A DNA stretch of 15,396 bases. It comes from Candidatus Aminicenantota bacterium. GTDB lineage: Bacteria > Acidobacteriota > Aminicenantia > UBA2199. Made by a program: the position numbers and the translations under genes. The stretch is taken from the NCBI GenBank assembly GCA_030612495.1, contig JAUWNT010000040.1:1-15396 (forward strand), given 5' to 3'. The notes beneath the pieces were generated by a model, which saw only the letters and a list, made by a program, of their open reading frames with translations, was not told where the DNA came from and searched no databases. Below, in pieces: positions 1 through 6,637 of the stretch (position 1 is the stretch's first letter; every line of letters begins with the position of its first letter).

Positions 1-259
1 AGGAGATGCAATAATACTTTCAGCAACAACAATTTTCAATAATACATTTATGGAGATTCTTAATAATTCAGGAGTTAATTGTGATATATTTCTTTTAGGA
101 CCATCTTCAATTATGAATAATGATTTGTTTAAATATAAAAATATAAAAAAAATTTTTGGGTCAATATTTGAATCAAATGATGAAAGGGTTTTGAATATTA
201 TTAAACAAGGTTATGGCACAAAACAGTTTTTACCTTTTGGGAAAAAAGTATTTCTTTAA
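1..259 (+). CDS. DUF364-type (putative heavy-metal chelation) protein, C-terminal fragment
   Basis: The plus-strand frame is open from the first base of the window (first complete codon at position 2), so this is the 3' end of a gene that starts outside. The visible 85 residues begin GDAIILSATTIFNNT. They continue with DIFLLGPSSIM and end with a segment containing GTKQFLPFGKKVFL. This pattern is what I know from the C-terminal Rossmann-like domain of DUF364 proteins: a GD(A/V)xxxTxxTxxNxT start, then an (I/L)LLGPS strand-loop, then a Gly-rich tail ending in FGKK. The family has been called putative heavy-metal chelation, but its biochemical role is not settled. The stop is at 257-259 and no clear terminator hairpin follows. 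The ATG at 50 is internal, because the homologous sequence continues upstream of it. Confidence 0.7.
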   Translation, partial: GDAIILSATTIFNNTFMEILNNSGVNCDIFLLGPSSIMNNDLFKYKNIKKIFGSIFESNDERVLNIIKQGYGTKQFLPFGKKVFL

Positions 260-576
260 TTTATTATATATGAATGATATCGTGATGCTTAAAATAAAAG
301 ATTTCAACTCCTACACCCACTTGCACATACACCTCCACTAAATATAGTAAAGGAACAGATGAATAAGAATCAAAAAATAGAATGTGTCCCTATTTTTATT
401 AAGAAACGAAATAAAAATCTCTTTAGAATATTTATGAACAGCTAGTTTTTAGTGTCAATTTTTCTTAACTCAAAACTTCTTAAATGTGTCAAGTTTTAAA
501 AAGTTTTCAAGATTTCAAGCATCGTTACCTTTTCCTACAGCCACCACCCCCGTTTATTTTTTTGTTCTTTTCCCGG
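260..576. other. Intergenic region between convergent genes, with repeat remnants
   Basis: This 317-bp stretch has no convincing coding frame. At 379-400 there is a short GAATGTGTCCCTA-type sequence followed by a 9-bp A/T inverted repeat (ATTTTTATT at 392-400, AATAAAAAT at 410-418). At 431-478 lies one copy of a dispersed repeat listed separately. Between 491 and 507 there is a direct duplication of AAGTTTT. I see no G+C-rich hairpin followed by a T-tract that would act as a classical terminator for either flanking gene. Confidence 0.6.
431..478. repeat. Dispersed 48-bp intergenic repeat, copy 1
   Basis: This 48-bp segment matches 2084-2131 at 43 of 48 positions in direct orientation, by hand alignment without gaps. 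The last 14 bases are two heptamers of the TTAACTC / AAAACTT type, the same unit that forms the longer arrays at 2118-2152 and 3119-3230. It lies about 100 bp past the stop of the minus-strand gene ending at 577. With its partner it brackets that gene. Confidence 0.75.
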
Positions 577-1908
577 TTATTTTTTTAGGATTTTAAAACT
601 CTCTGAAAAAGCGACCTCACCGGATTTTGTAGAGGATTTTATTTTAATTTTAAAACCATACCCATTGTAATGGCTGGCCACAGGCCATTCATAGTTATTG
701 GTGTTGGGGGCAGATCTTGTAATGGTCTGTTTAAATAATTTTCCCTGCCATAATTCAATAATCAAGGTTTTACTGGTAAAATTTCGCCAGTTAATCATAA
801 ATTTTTCCCCGGATCGTACCGTAAAATAACGATTTGGTTTGGTTACTCTGGCAGGCAGAATGATGCTAAAGGGTTGGGAGATGACATAATCTTTGGTATT
901 TTTAGGATATCCAGTTACTCTAATTTGATAATTTGATCCCTGTTTATTGGGTCCTATATTCCAGATAAATGACCCGGTATTCTTTGCATCCAAAGCGAGG
1001 TTGGCTTGGAATTTTTTATTTTTAATTAGAATAATCCGAACATTGGGCCCGCCAAGCAGACCGGTCCATTTAATTTCGTAAGGGCTGCCAGCCTTAAGGA
1101 TTTCCTTTCCCAGAGGTCTCAGAAGTAACTTGACTCTATTGGTGGTTGTGCTCTGAGTGGGCTGAGTCAGTGTCTTTTGTCCTTTGGAAATAAGGGTTTT
1201 TGTACTTATAAGGGTTTTTAGGGATTTCTTAACGGTAAAGGGATTGATATAAAAATAATCTGAGATGGCAACACATGATTGCTTGAAAACGTCCCTAACA
1301 AACAACTGGAAGTCAGCACCTTTATAATTTCTGGGAACCTCCCAAATAAATGATCCTTTATTACGGGTGGAAAATGTAAGGTGAGCGGTCCTGTTTTTAT
1401 ACTTCTGCGACAGCGACAATGTAATCCGTACATTTTTACAATCAAACCCTGTCCATTTTATGGTAAATTTTGAGCCTGATTTTACATTGTCTCCCTTTTT
1501 TGGGGCAATGATTTGTCTAGGATTGACAATTTCAAAATTATCACAACGGGCCCTGGAATTGGCTGTGGTTGACATCACCCAGATGATAAAACCCTCACCT
1601 TTGAGGGAACAGCTAACATTCCATAAGAAAGAACCTGTGTTTTTAACATCTCTGGCAATTTTGCTACTAATACCACCCCGTCCTATCAAGTTAATATTCA
1701 CTTTAGATCCGCGTATGTTTGCCCATTCAATTTTATATGGCCTACCAGATTCCAGTTTGTCGCCACCGGTTGGGCTTATTACGTTAGGGGAAGCTGATTG
1801 GGAAAAGAGGGAAAGGGAGATTACGCAGATTAGAAATGCTGAGAGAAGAAATATATGAAAACTCTTATTTTTTAATAACAGTAATTTATTAATATTTTTT
1901 TTGAACAT
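577..1908 (-). CDS. Secreted protein with four Kre9/KNH-like (GPI-anchored Ser/Thr-rich family) repeats
   Basis: The 443-residue product has an N-terminal signal peptide (basic start, hydrophobic core about 18-36, likely cleavage near residue 40). Four immunoglobulin-like repeats follow at roughly 44-128, 133-222, 260-350 and 354-442. Each repeat shows the same pattern: a Gly-rich turn, a (Y/F)xIxW(T/A) strand, a V-x-I-x-L strand, an NTGSF(I/L)W-type hairpin and a closing F-x-I strand. This is the pattern of the Kre9/KNH-like domain found in many bacterial secreted proteins; its function is not established and carbohydrate or cell-surface binding is only a guess. A Thr/Ser/Lys-rich linker (about 223-258) separates repeats 2 and 3. 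The ATG at 1908 has an AGGAGGT ribosome site 5-6 bases upstream. Base composition is clearly richer in G+C than the neighbours, and related repeats lie on both sides, which suggests recent acquisition. Confidence 0.8.
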   Translation of the reverse strand: MFKKNINKLLLLKNKSFHIFLLSAFLICVISLSLFSQSASPNVISPTGGDKLESGRPYKIEWANIRGSKVNINLIGRGGISSKIARDVKNTGSFLWNVSCSLKGEGFIIWVMSTTANSRARCDNFEIVNPRQIIAPKKGDNVKSGSKFTIKWTGFDCKNVRITLSLSQKYKNRTAHLTFSTRNKGSFIWEVPRNYKGADFQLFVRDVFKQSCVAISDYFYINPFTVKKSLKTLISTKTLISKGQKTLTQPTQSTTTNRVKLLLRPLGKEILKAGSPYEIKWTGLLGGPNVRIILIKNKKFQANLALDAKNTGSFIWNIGPNKQGSNYQIRVTGYPKNTKDYVISQPFSIILPARVTKPNRYFTVRSGEKFMINWRNFTSKTLIIELWQGKLFKQTITRSAPNTNNYEWPVASHYNGYGFKIKIKSSTKSGEVAFSESFKILKK

Positions 1909-1925
1909 TTTTTACCTCCTTTACT

Positions 1926-1954
1926 AATATAAAATTTTTTCAATAAAATCTCAA
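1926..1954 (-). promoter_or_regulatory. Sigma70-like promoter of the Kre9/KNH-like gene
   Basis: On the minus strand TTGAGA (1954-1949) is followed after exactly 17 bases by TATATT (1931-1926). The inferred transcription start near 1919 leaves a leader of only about 11 bases, beginning essentially at the AGGAGGT ribosome site. Confidence 0.6.
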
Positions 1955-2083
1955 TATTAAGTAAAATAAAAATAATTTTTCAATCTCATAGGAAATTCCT
2001 TTTTTCATCTCAATAAAATATTAGGTGAATTATTGTTCATTGTCAATAGATCGAATTGGCTCATTAACAATTTTGTACAAATC

Positions 2084-2152
2084 TTTATGAATAGATAGCT
2101 TTTAGTGCCAGTTTTTCTTAACTCAAAACTTAACACTCAAAACTCAAAACTT
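2084..2152. repeat. Dispersed repeat, copy 2, with five tandem heptamers
   Basis: Bases 2084-2131 match 431-478 at 43 of 48 positions. The right part, 2118-2152, is five consecutive 7-bp units in one phase, with AAAACTC and AAAACTT as typical members. It continues the unit seen only twice in copy 1. About 33 bp of this part also match 3198-3230 with three or four mismatches. The repeat ends ten bases before the stop codon of the minus-strand gene at 2162, so it lies just downstream of that gene's 3' end. Confidence 0.8.
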
Positions 2153-2161
2153 TTATCATCT

Positions 2162-2965
2162 TTACATACCCTTAATCGTAAATGGAAGGTAGGATTTTCT
2201 CTTTTGATACTCCTTTTTTAAAATTTCCAGTAAACTGGGATTTTTAAAAGCCTCATAATACATGGCTCCCTGAGCTCTTAATATTGCCTTTTCCTTATCT
2301 GAACCCAGTTCCAAATCTGAAATTGCTTTTGAAGTATCTAAAAAAAAGGCTGCCGAAGTCTTAATATTACTAAATACTGTATTAAAACAGAAGGCCTCGA
2401 GAGGAATATCCCTTTTAAGAGAAGTTCCCTCAATGCCGTTAATACCTATACAAATATGACCTCTATAACCAGTCTCCTTTTTATAAACATGGATATAAAA
2501 AAACTTAGAAAGGGTATTCAAAGCTCTTAAAGTAGAAACCTCTCTCTTATGTTTCTTAAATCCTTTTACTTTTGCGCCCTTTGATACAAGATAGGAGGAG
2601 ATAAAATATCTATAGCTGTTTGTAAATTTTTTATTTCTAAGAATTATTTCAATAAATTTTTTATTTAGTTTTTTTTTATTCTTCATAAGGGATTTCAATA
2701 CCTTAAACTCTTTGTTATCAACATAACTCTTTAAAAAATATTGAATATAATAACTATTATACTTTATAAGATCTTCAAGAGCACCTCCTTTGGGCTGTTT
2801 CTTAACATTTTGTGAAAAATATATATCCCCCTTATAATCATAGGGAGCTATTTCAATTGTCTGCTCAATGAGACTGTTAATATGTTTTGTTTTGTAGGTT
2901 TTAACTTTGCTGAAAAGAAATAGACTTAAAAAAATACATAAAATAACAAGAATAATTTTTTTCAT
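2162..2965 (-). CDS. Unrecognised exported or membrane-anchored protein, 267 aa
   Basis: I do not recognise this protein. The first 20 residues are a short basic start followed by a hydrophobic segment (about 4-19), either an uncleaved signal anchor or a signal peptide. Cys10 lies inside this segment but lacks a proper lipobox. The rest is Lys-rich, with a predicted helical segment about 75-135, then a more beta-like patch around 155-180 (GYRGHICIGINGIEG) and a helical C-terminus. The ATG has a GGAGG ribosome site about seven bases upstream. A promoter candidate lies just upstream and a heptamer repeat just downstream, so the gene is probably a single transcription unit. Its base composition is A+T-rich like most of the window. 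Confidence 0.75.
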   Translation of the reverse strand: MKKIILVILCIFLSLFLFSKVKTYKTKHINSLIEQTIEIAPYDYKGDIYFSQNVKKQPKGGALEDLIKYNSYYIQYFLKSYVDNKEFKVLKSLMKNKKKLNKKFIEIILRNKKFTNSYRYFISSYLVSKGAKVKGFKKHKREVSTLRALNTLSKFFYIHVYKKETGYRGHICIGINGIEGTSLKRDIPLEAFCFNTVFSNIKTSAAFFLDTSKAISDLELGSDKEKAILRAQGAMYYEAFKNPSLLEILKKEYQKRKSYLPFTIKGM

Positions 2966-2990
2966 AATTTCCTCCGGATATTATTTGATT

Positions 2991-3019
2991 ATTTTATAAT
3001 ATGAAGATAAACTAAGCAA
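2991..3019 (-). promoter_or_regulatory. Possible promoter of the 267-aa exported protein gene
   Basis: On the minus strand TTGCTT (3019-3014), 17 bases, then TAAAAT (2996-2991). The -10 is good and the -35 matches only its first three bases. The distance to the start codon at 2965 leaves room for the GGAGG ribosome site. Confidence 0.4.
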
Positions 3020-3118
3020 ATCAATTATAAAAACTTTGGGTCAGGGCTTGTTTCGTGCACACATGACTGGGATTCCTTTTGTCTTTTCACTTCGGGTTTG
3101 ATATTCAATTTCCAGAGT

Positions 3119-3230
3119 TCAGCATTCAGCCATCAGCTTTTTTTACCAAATCCCAGTCCCCAAATCCTAGATCCTACTTTTTACTTGTTACTTTTTTCAA
3201 CTTAAAACTTAACACTTAAAACTCAAAACT
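3119..3230. repeat. 112-bp degenerate heptamer array (16 units in one phase)
   Basis: Reading from 3119 in steps of seven, the sequence falls into 16 successive units without a phase break, and the unit changes gradually along the array. The first three begin TCAGC (3119-3139). After one T-rich unit, four units follow the CAAATCC / CAGTCCC type (3147-3174). Three are of the TACTTTT type (3175-3195). The last five are of the TAAAACT / CAAAACT type (3196-3230). The last section matches the heptamers of the repeat at 2118-2152. The array ends nine bases before the stop codon of the gene at 3240, i.e. directly behind the 3' end of a minus-strand gene. The remaining intergenic sequence (2966-3118) holds a possible promoter and nothing else I can name. 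Confidence 0.85.
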
Positions 3231-3239
3231 CTGCCCCTA

Positions 3240-4484
3240 CTATTCTAAGGCTCTATAGATATTTCTCTTTAAATAATTACCAAACTTTTCTAATTTATTT
3301 TTAAATAATTCTTCATTAATTTTATCTTCGGAAAAATCAATAATTTTAAAATTTTTAAGATACACTTCCAATCTATTCTCTATAATTCTATTAAAAAAAC
3401 CATGATCTTTAAATCTCTTAAATTCTTTTAAAAGTACAATAAAATTCAAACCATCCTCAGAATATAAGATCTTTTTTATTTTCAAGCTTTGTGAAGGGTC
3501 TTCATTTGAAATTTTAAACCTTACAAGTTCAATATCACCTGAATCTGATTCACACAGATCTTTTATCCATATATTATTTTTTATATTCTCAATATCCGGG
3601 AAAACCAAGTAATACTGTTTTAAAAAATGAAATGTCTTTAATTTTAAATTCGTATATACTTTTATATCATCTGGATCAAGCTTATCATACTCTGTCCATT
3701 CTATTCTATAGTTTTGAAATTCATATAAAAAATTTAACAGATCTCTCATTTTTATCAAAGGTTTTTGCATAGACAAGTCTTTAATATTTTTTATTCCCTC
3801 TTTAAACAAAAGGAACGTATCTTTATTAGGATAAACATTTAACCTTTTAACTATATTATTAAAATAAAATAAAATTGGTAATATTTGGAAATCTTGATCA
3901 ATCTCATTATTAATCAGATCATAAATCTTTAAATCAACAATTTTTTCAAATTCTCTATTTGAAACCTCATTAATATTTTCAAAAATTTCCTCTTCTTTTA
4001 TTTTTATCATAAATATTGATACATAAACATTAAATCTCAATCTATGCTTAACTTTTTCAGGAAAATCTAATTCTTTTATTTCATTTAAATCAAAAAAACT
4101 TAGTTTCTTTAACCAATTCAGTATCTTAACAAAAGCTCTTTGATCTTTTCCCATCCTTTTTTCAATTTCAGGTCTATTTATAATTTCTTTTAATCTTTCT
4201 GTTTTGTAATCTATAAAAGTTTCATTTGATTCTATTATACTCTTATAAATTTCATTAAGTTCATCTTCTATTTCTAAATTAAACTTATAAAATAGATTGT
4301 CTGAAGGTTTTTTTTCTTGCAACTTCAATGTGCTTTTTTTAATAGTTTCATGAGCCTTTTTTTTTAAAAAATCATTTTTTTCTTTTCCTCCAGAAGGAAC
4401 AAACAGGTAAACAAAAAAGAGGATTATAATAATGAGCATTACAACCAAAATGAATATAGAACGTTGATCCTGTGTTTTTAGCAT
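3240..4484 (-). CDS. Unrecognised membrane-anchored protein, 414 aa
   Basis: I do not recognise this protein. It has one strongly hydrophobic N-terminal helix (about 9-29) preceded by a short charged tail. About 385 highly charged Lys/Glu-rich, mostly helical residues follow, most simply placed in the periplasm with the N-terminus inside. No Cys-based lipobox and no enzyme motif is visible. The stop is nine bases after the heptamer array. The start has no recognisable Shine-Dalgarno sequence. A TATAAT -10 box lies only nine bases before the ATG, so the transcript may be leaderless. The gene is divergent from the glycosyltransferase at 4561, with only 76 bp between them. The coding region is among the most A+T-rich in the window. 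Confidence 0.75.
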   Translation of the reverse strand: MLKTQDQRSIFILVVMLIIIILFFVYLFVPSGGKEKNDFLKKKAHETIKKSTLKLQEKKPSDNLFYKFNLEIEDELNEIYKSIIESNETFIDYKTERLKEIINRPEIEKRMGKDQRAFVKILNWLKKLSFFDLNEIKELDFPEKVKHRLRFNVYVSIFMIKIKEEEIFENINEVSNREFEKIVDLKIYDLINNEIDQDFQILPILFYFNNIVKRLNVYPNKDTFLLFKEGIKNIKDLSMQKPLIKMRDLLNFLYEFQNYRIEWTEYDKLDPDDIKVYTNLKLKTFHFLKQYYLVFPDIENIKNNIWIKDLCESDSGDIELVRFKISNEDPSQSLKIKKILYSEDGLNFIVLLKEFKRFKDHGFFNRIIENRLEVYLKNFKIIDFSEDKINEELFKNKLEKFGNYLKRNIYRALE

Positions 4485-4493
4485 CTTTGTTCA

Positions 4494-4522
4494 ATTATAA
4501 TACATAAGGTAAAAACACGCAA
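4494..4522 (-). promoter_or_regulatory. Possible promoter giving a near-leaderless mRNA
   Basis: On the minus strand TTGCGT (4522-4517), 17 bases, then a perfect TATAAT (4499-4494). The inferred start of transcription is three or four bases before the ATG at 4484, which fits the absence of a ribosome site. The -35 box is weak. Confidence 0.4.
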
Positions 4523-4524
4523 AT

Positions 4525-4553
4525 TTGACAATAAATTCAGATTAATGTATTTT
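4525..4553 (+). promoter_or_regulatory. Promoter of the glycosyltransferase gene, apparently leaderless
   Basis: A perfect TTGACA (4525-4530) is followed after 17 bases by TATTTT (4548-4553). The inferred transcription start, about 4560-4561, coincides with the ATG at 4561. The bases before the ATG are a run of T and contain no purine-rich ribosome site. This -35 box is only two bases from the -35 of the divergent promoter, so the two cannot easily be bound at once. Confidence 0.55.
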
Positions 4554-4560
4554 TTTCTAT

Positions 4561-5316
4561 ATGAAAATTTCAATAGTGATCATAACTTACAATGAAGAAG
4601 ATAGGATCGAACAAACCTTAAAAAGCTGTTCGGAAATTGCAGATGAAATTGTGGTTGTAGACTCATTTTCAACAGATAAAACAATAGATATATTAAAAAA
4701 ATACAAAGTGAAAATATTTCAAAAGAAATTTATTGACTACGGCTCTCAAAAAAATCTTGCAATGGAAAAAGCAAAAAACGAGTGGGTTTTAAACCTTGAC
4801 GCAGATGAAAGGGTTTCTAAAAAGCTGAAAGAGAACATAATCAAATTAAAACAAAAACATGAGATGAATTCTGACGGATTTCTTATCAATAGAAAGACTT
4901 TTTATATGGACAAATGGATAAAACACTCCGGATGGTATCCAGACAGGAAACTTAGATTATTTAGAAAAAGCAAAAGCAGATGGCAAGGTAGAATTCATGA
5001 AAGGTTAATTTTAAATGGAAAAATTCAAAAAATTGATGGAGATATTCTTCACTTTACATATAGAAGTATAACAGACCATATAAAGAGAATAAACAGATAT
5101 TCAAAAATGCAAGCAGAAGATATTGTAAGAAAAAAAACAAAGTTACTTTTTTTAAGATTTTTGTTGCTTCCTCCAGTTACTTTCATGAGATTTTATTTCT
5201 GGAAAATGGGAATTCTCGATGGTTTCCCGGGTATTGTAATCGCTCTGGTCTCTTGTTGGGGAACAGCAATGAAATACATAAAAGCAATAGAAATAAAAAG
5301 AGAAAAAAAAACCTAA
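4561..5316 (+). CDS. Family 2 glycosyltransferase, WaaE/KdtX (LPS core beta-1,4-glucosyltransferase)-like
   Basis: The 251-residue product starts with the GT-A nucleotide-binding strand (ISIVIITYNEE, 3-13) and has the EIVVVDS strand with the family's DSxSxD pattern (29-39). The metal-binding D-A-D lies at 80-82. The acceptor-side GWYPD-RKLRLFRK region (124-136) and RIHE (144-147) are as in the WaaE/beta-4-glucosyltransferase subgroup. The C-terminus (about 195-239) is hydrophobic, suggesting membrane association. The expected role is adding a sugar to a lipid-linked core oligosaccharide on the cytoplasmic face of the inner membrane, using a nucleotide-sugar donor; the exact sugar cannot be read from sequence. 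The start is fixed by the family's N-terminus. The stop overlaps the convergent pdxA stop by four bases. No LPS gene cluster surrounds it in this window. Confidence 0.88.
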   Translation: MKISIVIITYNEEDRIEQTLKSCSEIADEIVVVDSFSTDKTIDILKKYKVKIFQKKFIDYGSQKNLAMEKAKNEWVLNLDADERVSKKLKENIIKLKQKHEMNSDGFLINRKTFYMDKWIKHSGWYPDRKLRLFRKSKSRWQGRIHERLILNGKIQKIDGDILHFTYRSITDHIKRINRYSKMQAEDIVRKKTKLLFLRFLLLPPVTFMRFYFWKMGILDGFPGIVIALVSCWGTAMKYIKAIEIKREKKT

Positions 5317-6251
5317 TTAATATATAATAATTGCTCAGCTAATTTAATTGCCTCTTTCATACTTGAAGGATCAGCAACACCCTTTCCTGCAATATCATAT
5401 GCAGTCCCATGATCAGGAGAGGTCCTGATATAAGGTAAACCCAATGTAATATTCACTCCTGAATGAATATTAAGCAACTTAAAAGGGATCAGTCCCTGGT
5501 CATGATACCATGAGATCACAACTGAGTCTTTAATATCTTTTGCCTTTAAAAATACAATATCAGGAGGAAATGGACCTTTTATATCTATTTCAGGTTTTAA
5601 CTCCTCTATTGCAGGAATGATCTCATCTATTTCTTCTGTTCCTAAAAAACCATTCTCACCTGCATGAGGATTTAAACCACTGATCAAAAAGGTGAATTTT
5701 TTCGAAAAAAGTTTATACAATTCTAAATCAACAAATTTGATAAATTTAATTATCTTATCTTTTCGTACATAGTTAAAAACTTTCCTTAATGGAATATGTG
5801 TGGTAAATAATGCAACTTTCAAATTATCTGAGAAAAAAAACATTGAGTAATCTTTAATCCCTGAGCTCTTAACAAGGTATTCAGTATGACCTTTATATTT
5901 TATTCCCGCTTTTAACCATTTCTCTTTAGATATTGGAGCTGTAACAATAGCATGAACCCTCTTTTTTAGAGCAAATTCAACCCCCTTTTTCACATACTCA
6001 AAAGATGGATCTTTCTTAATATTCTTTCTATTTATATTAAAAAAATAGTTTCCCCTGATTTTAATTTTAGTAATATCAGAAATGATCTTTATATTAGGTA
6101 AAATATTGTTTCCCCCTGAGAAAAAATCATCTCTATTTCCAATAATTACTATTGGATATTTTGATATATAATGAGCTAAAGCTTTACAAATGACCTCAGG
6201 ACCAATACCATTAGGGTCTCCTGAAGTAATGGCTATGATTTTATTCTTCAG
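5313..6251 (-). CDS. pdxA: 4-hydroxythreonine-4-phosphate dehydrogenase, with a probable CTG start
   Basis: PdxA oxidises 4-phosphohydroxy-L-threonine with NAD+ in the DXP-dependent route to pyridoxal 5'-phosphate. The three metal-binding histidines are present in GHTE (His122), NPHAGE (His196) and YHDQGL (His250), numbered from the proposed start. The C-terminal RTSPDHGTAYDIAGKG signature is intact. The first ATG/GTG-type codon is an internal GTG at 5993. Upstream of it the frame stays open and encodes the expected PdxA N-terminus, IIAITSGDPNGIGPEV. An in-frame TAG lies further upstream, and between it and this motif there is no ATG, GTG or TTG. The best start is CTG at 6251-6249, with AGGA about eight bases upstream, giving 312 residues (normal length about 320-330). 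It overlaps the end of the hfq-like gene by 11 bases, so translation is probably coupled. A relative such as 4-phosphothreonate dehydrogenase cannot be excluded. Confidence 0.9.
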   Translation of the reverse strand: MKNKIIAITSGDPNGIGPEVICKALAHYISKYPIVIIGNRDDFFSGGNNILPNIKIISDITKIKIRGNYFFNINRKNIKKDPSFEYVKKGVEFALKKRVHAIVTAPISKEKWLKAGIKYKGHTEYLVKSSGIKDYSMFFFSDNLKVALFTTHIPLRKVFNYVRKDKIIKFIKFVDLELYKLFSKKFTFLISGLNPHAGENGFLGTEEIDEIIPAIEELKPEIDIKGPFPPDIVFLKAKDIKDSVVISWYHDQGLIPFKLLNIHSGVNITLGLPYIRTSPDHGTAYDIAGKGVADPSSMKEAIKLAEQLLYIN

Positions 6252-6561
6252 CTTCTTTTTCCTGTTGTTGATCTATATATTTAGGATCTTTGTACATATA
6301 TTTTATAGAATGTTTAAAAAGAATAAAATTCTTCTCATCCTCTCTTTTTACCTTTATACATTTTTCATCATACCACTCAATCTTACATTTAAATGCTTCT
6401 CCAGTTATTAATTCAATAACCATATGAGTCTTATTATTCATCTGCTTTACATAATAATAATTTTCTGCATGAGTTTTATATGTAGGTGGTTTCTTCCTTG
6501 TATCTCTTCTTGTATATTTTTTTATCTCTTCAAGATTAGGTTTTATTAATTTTCGCGTCAT
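6241..6561 (-). CDS. Hfq-like (Sm-fold) RNA-binding protein
   Basis: The 106-residue protein has a basic N-terminal tail (1-33), an Sm-like core (about 34-92) and an acidic C-terminal tail. In the core, MVIELITGEAFKCKIEWYD (47-65) corresponds to the Hfq Sm1 strands and hydrophobic/Gly turn. FILFKHSIKYMY (79-90) corresponds to the Sm2 motif, with FKH in place of the classical YKH that lines the RNA-binding pore. The N-terminal alpha helix of Hfq would be the stretch around ENYYYVKQM (33-41). Expected role: a hexameric RNA chaperone that binds U-rich or A-rich RNA. The sequence is far from E. coli Hfq, so the assignment rests on motif order. The start has an AGGAGA ribosome site seven bases upstream. 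The gene is 76 bp after the GlmU-like gene and overlaps pdxA, within one operon. Confidence 0.72.
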   Translation of the reverse strand: MTRKLIKPNLEEIKKYTRRDTRKKPPTYKTHAENYYYVKQMNNKTHMVIELITGEAFKCKIEWYDEKCIKVKREDEKNFILFKHSIKYMYKDPKYIDQQQEKEAEE

Positions 6562-6637
6562 TCTTTTCTCCTTAATATTTCGAAAGCTGATTCATAATAA
6601 ATCATAATTGGGAGAATGTCAATTAAATGTTTTTGAA

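Noticed and set aside
379..418. GAATGTGTCCCTA-type sequence with a 9-bp A/T inverted repeat as a REP or transposon remnant
   Set aside because: It reminds me of intergenic mobile-element debris, but there is only one copy here and no transposase, so I cannot support a call.
1460..1858. 132-codon plus-strand open frame opposite the Kre9/KNH-like gene
   Set aside because: It is a mirror of a well-supported coding frame, with no family motifs and no ribosome site.
3119..3230. CRISPR array
   Set aside because: Units are 7 bp, contiguous and without spacers, and no cas genes are present.
6190..6411. Plus-strand frame of 73 codons rich in hydrophobic residues
   Set aside because: It lies opposite the pdxA start and the hfq-like gene; its hydrophobicity comes from the A/T-rich complement of Lys-rich codons.
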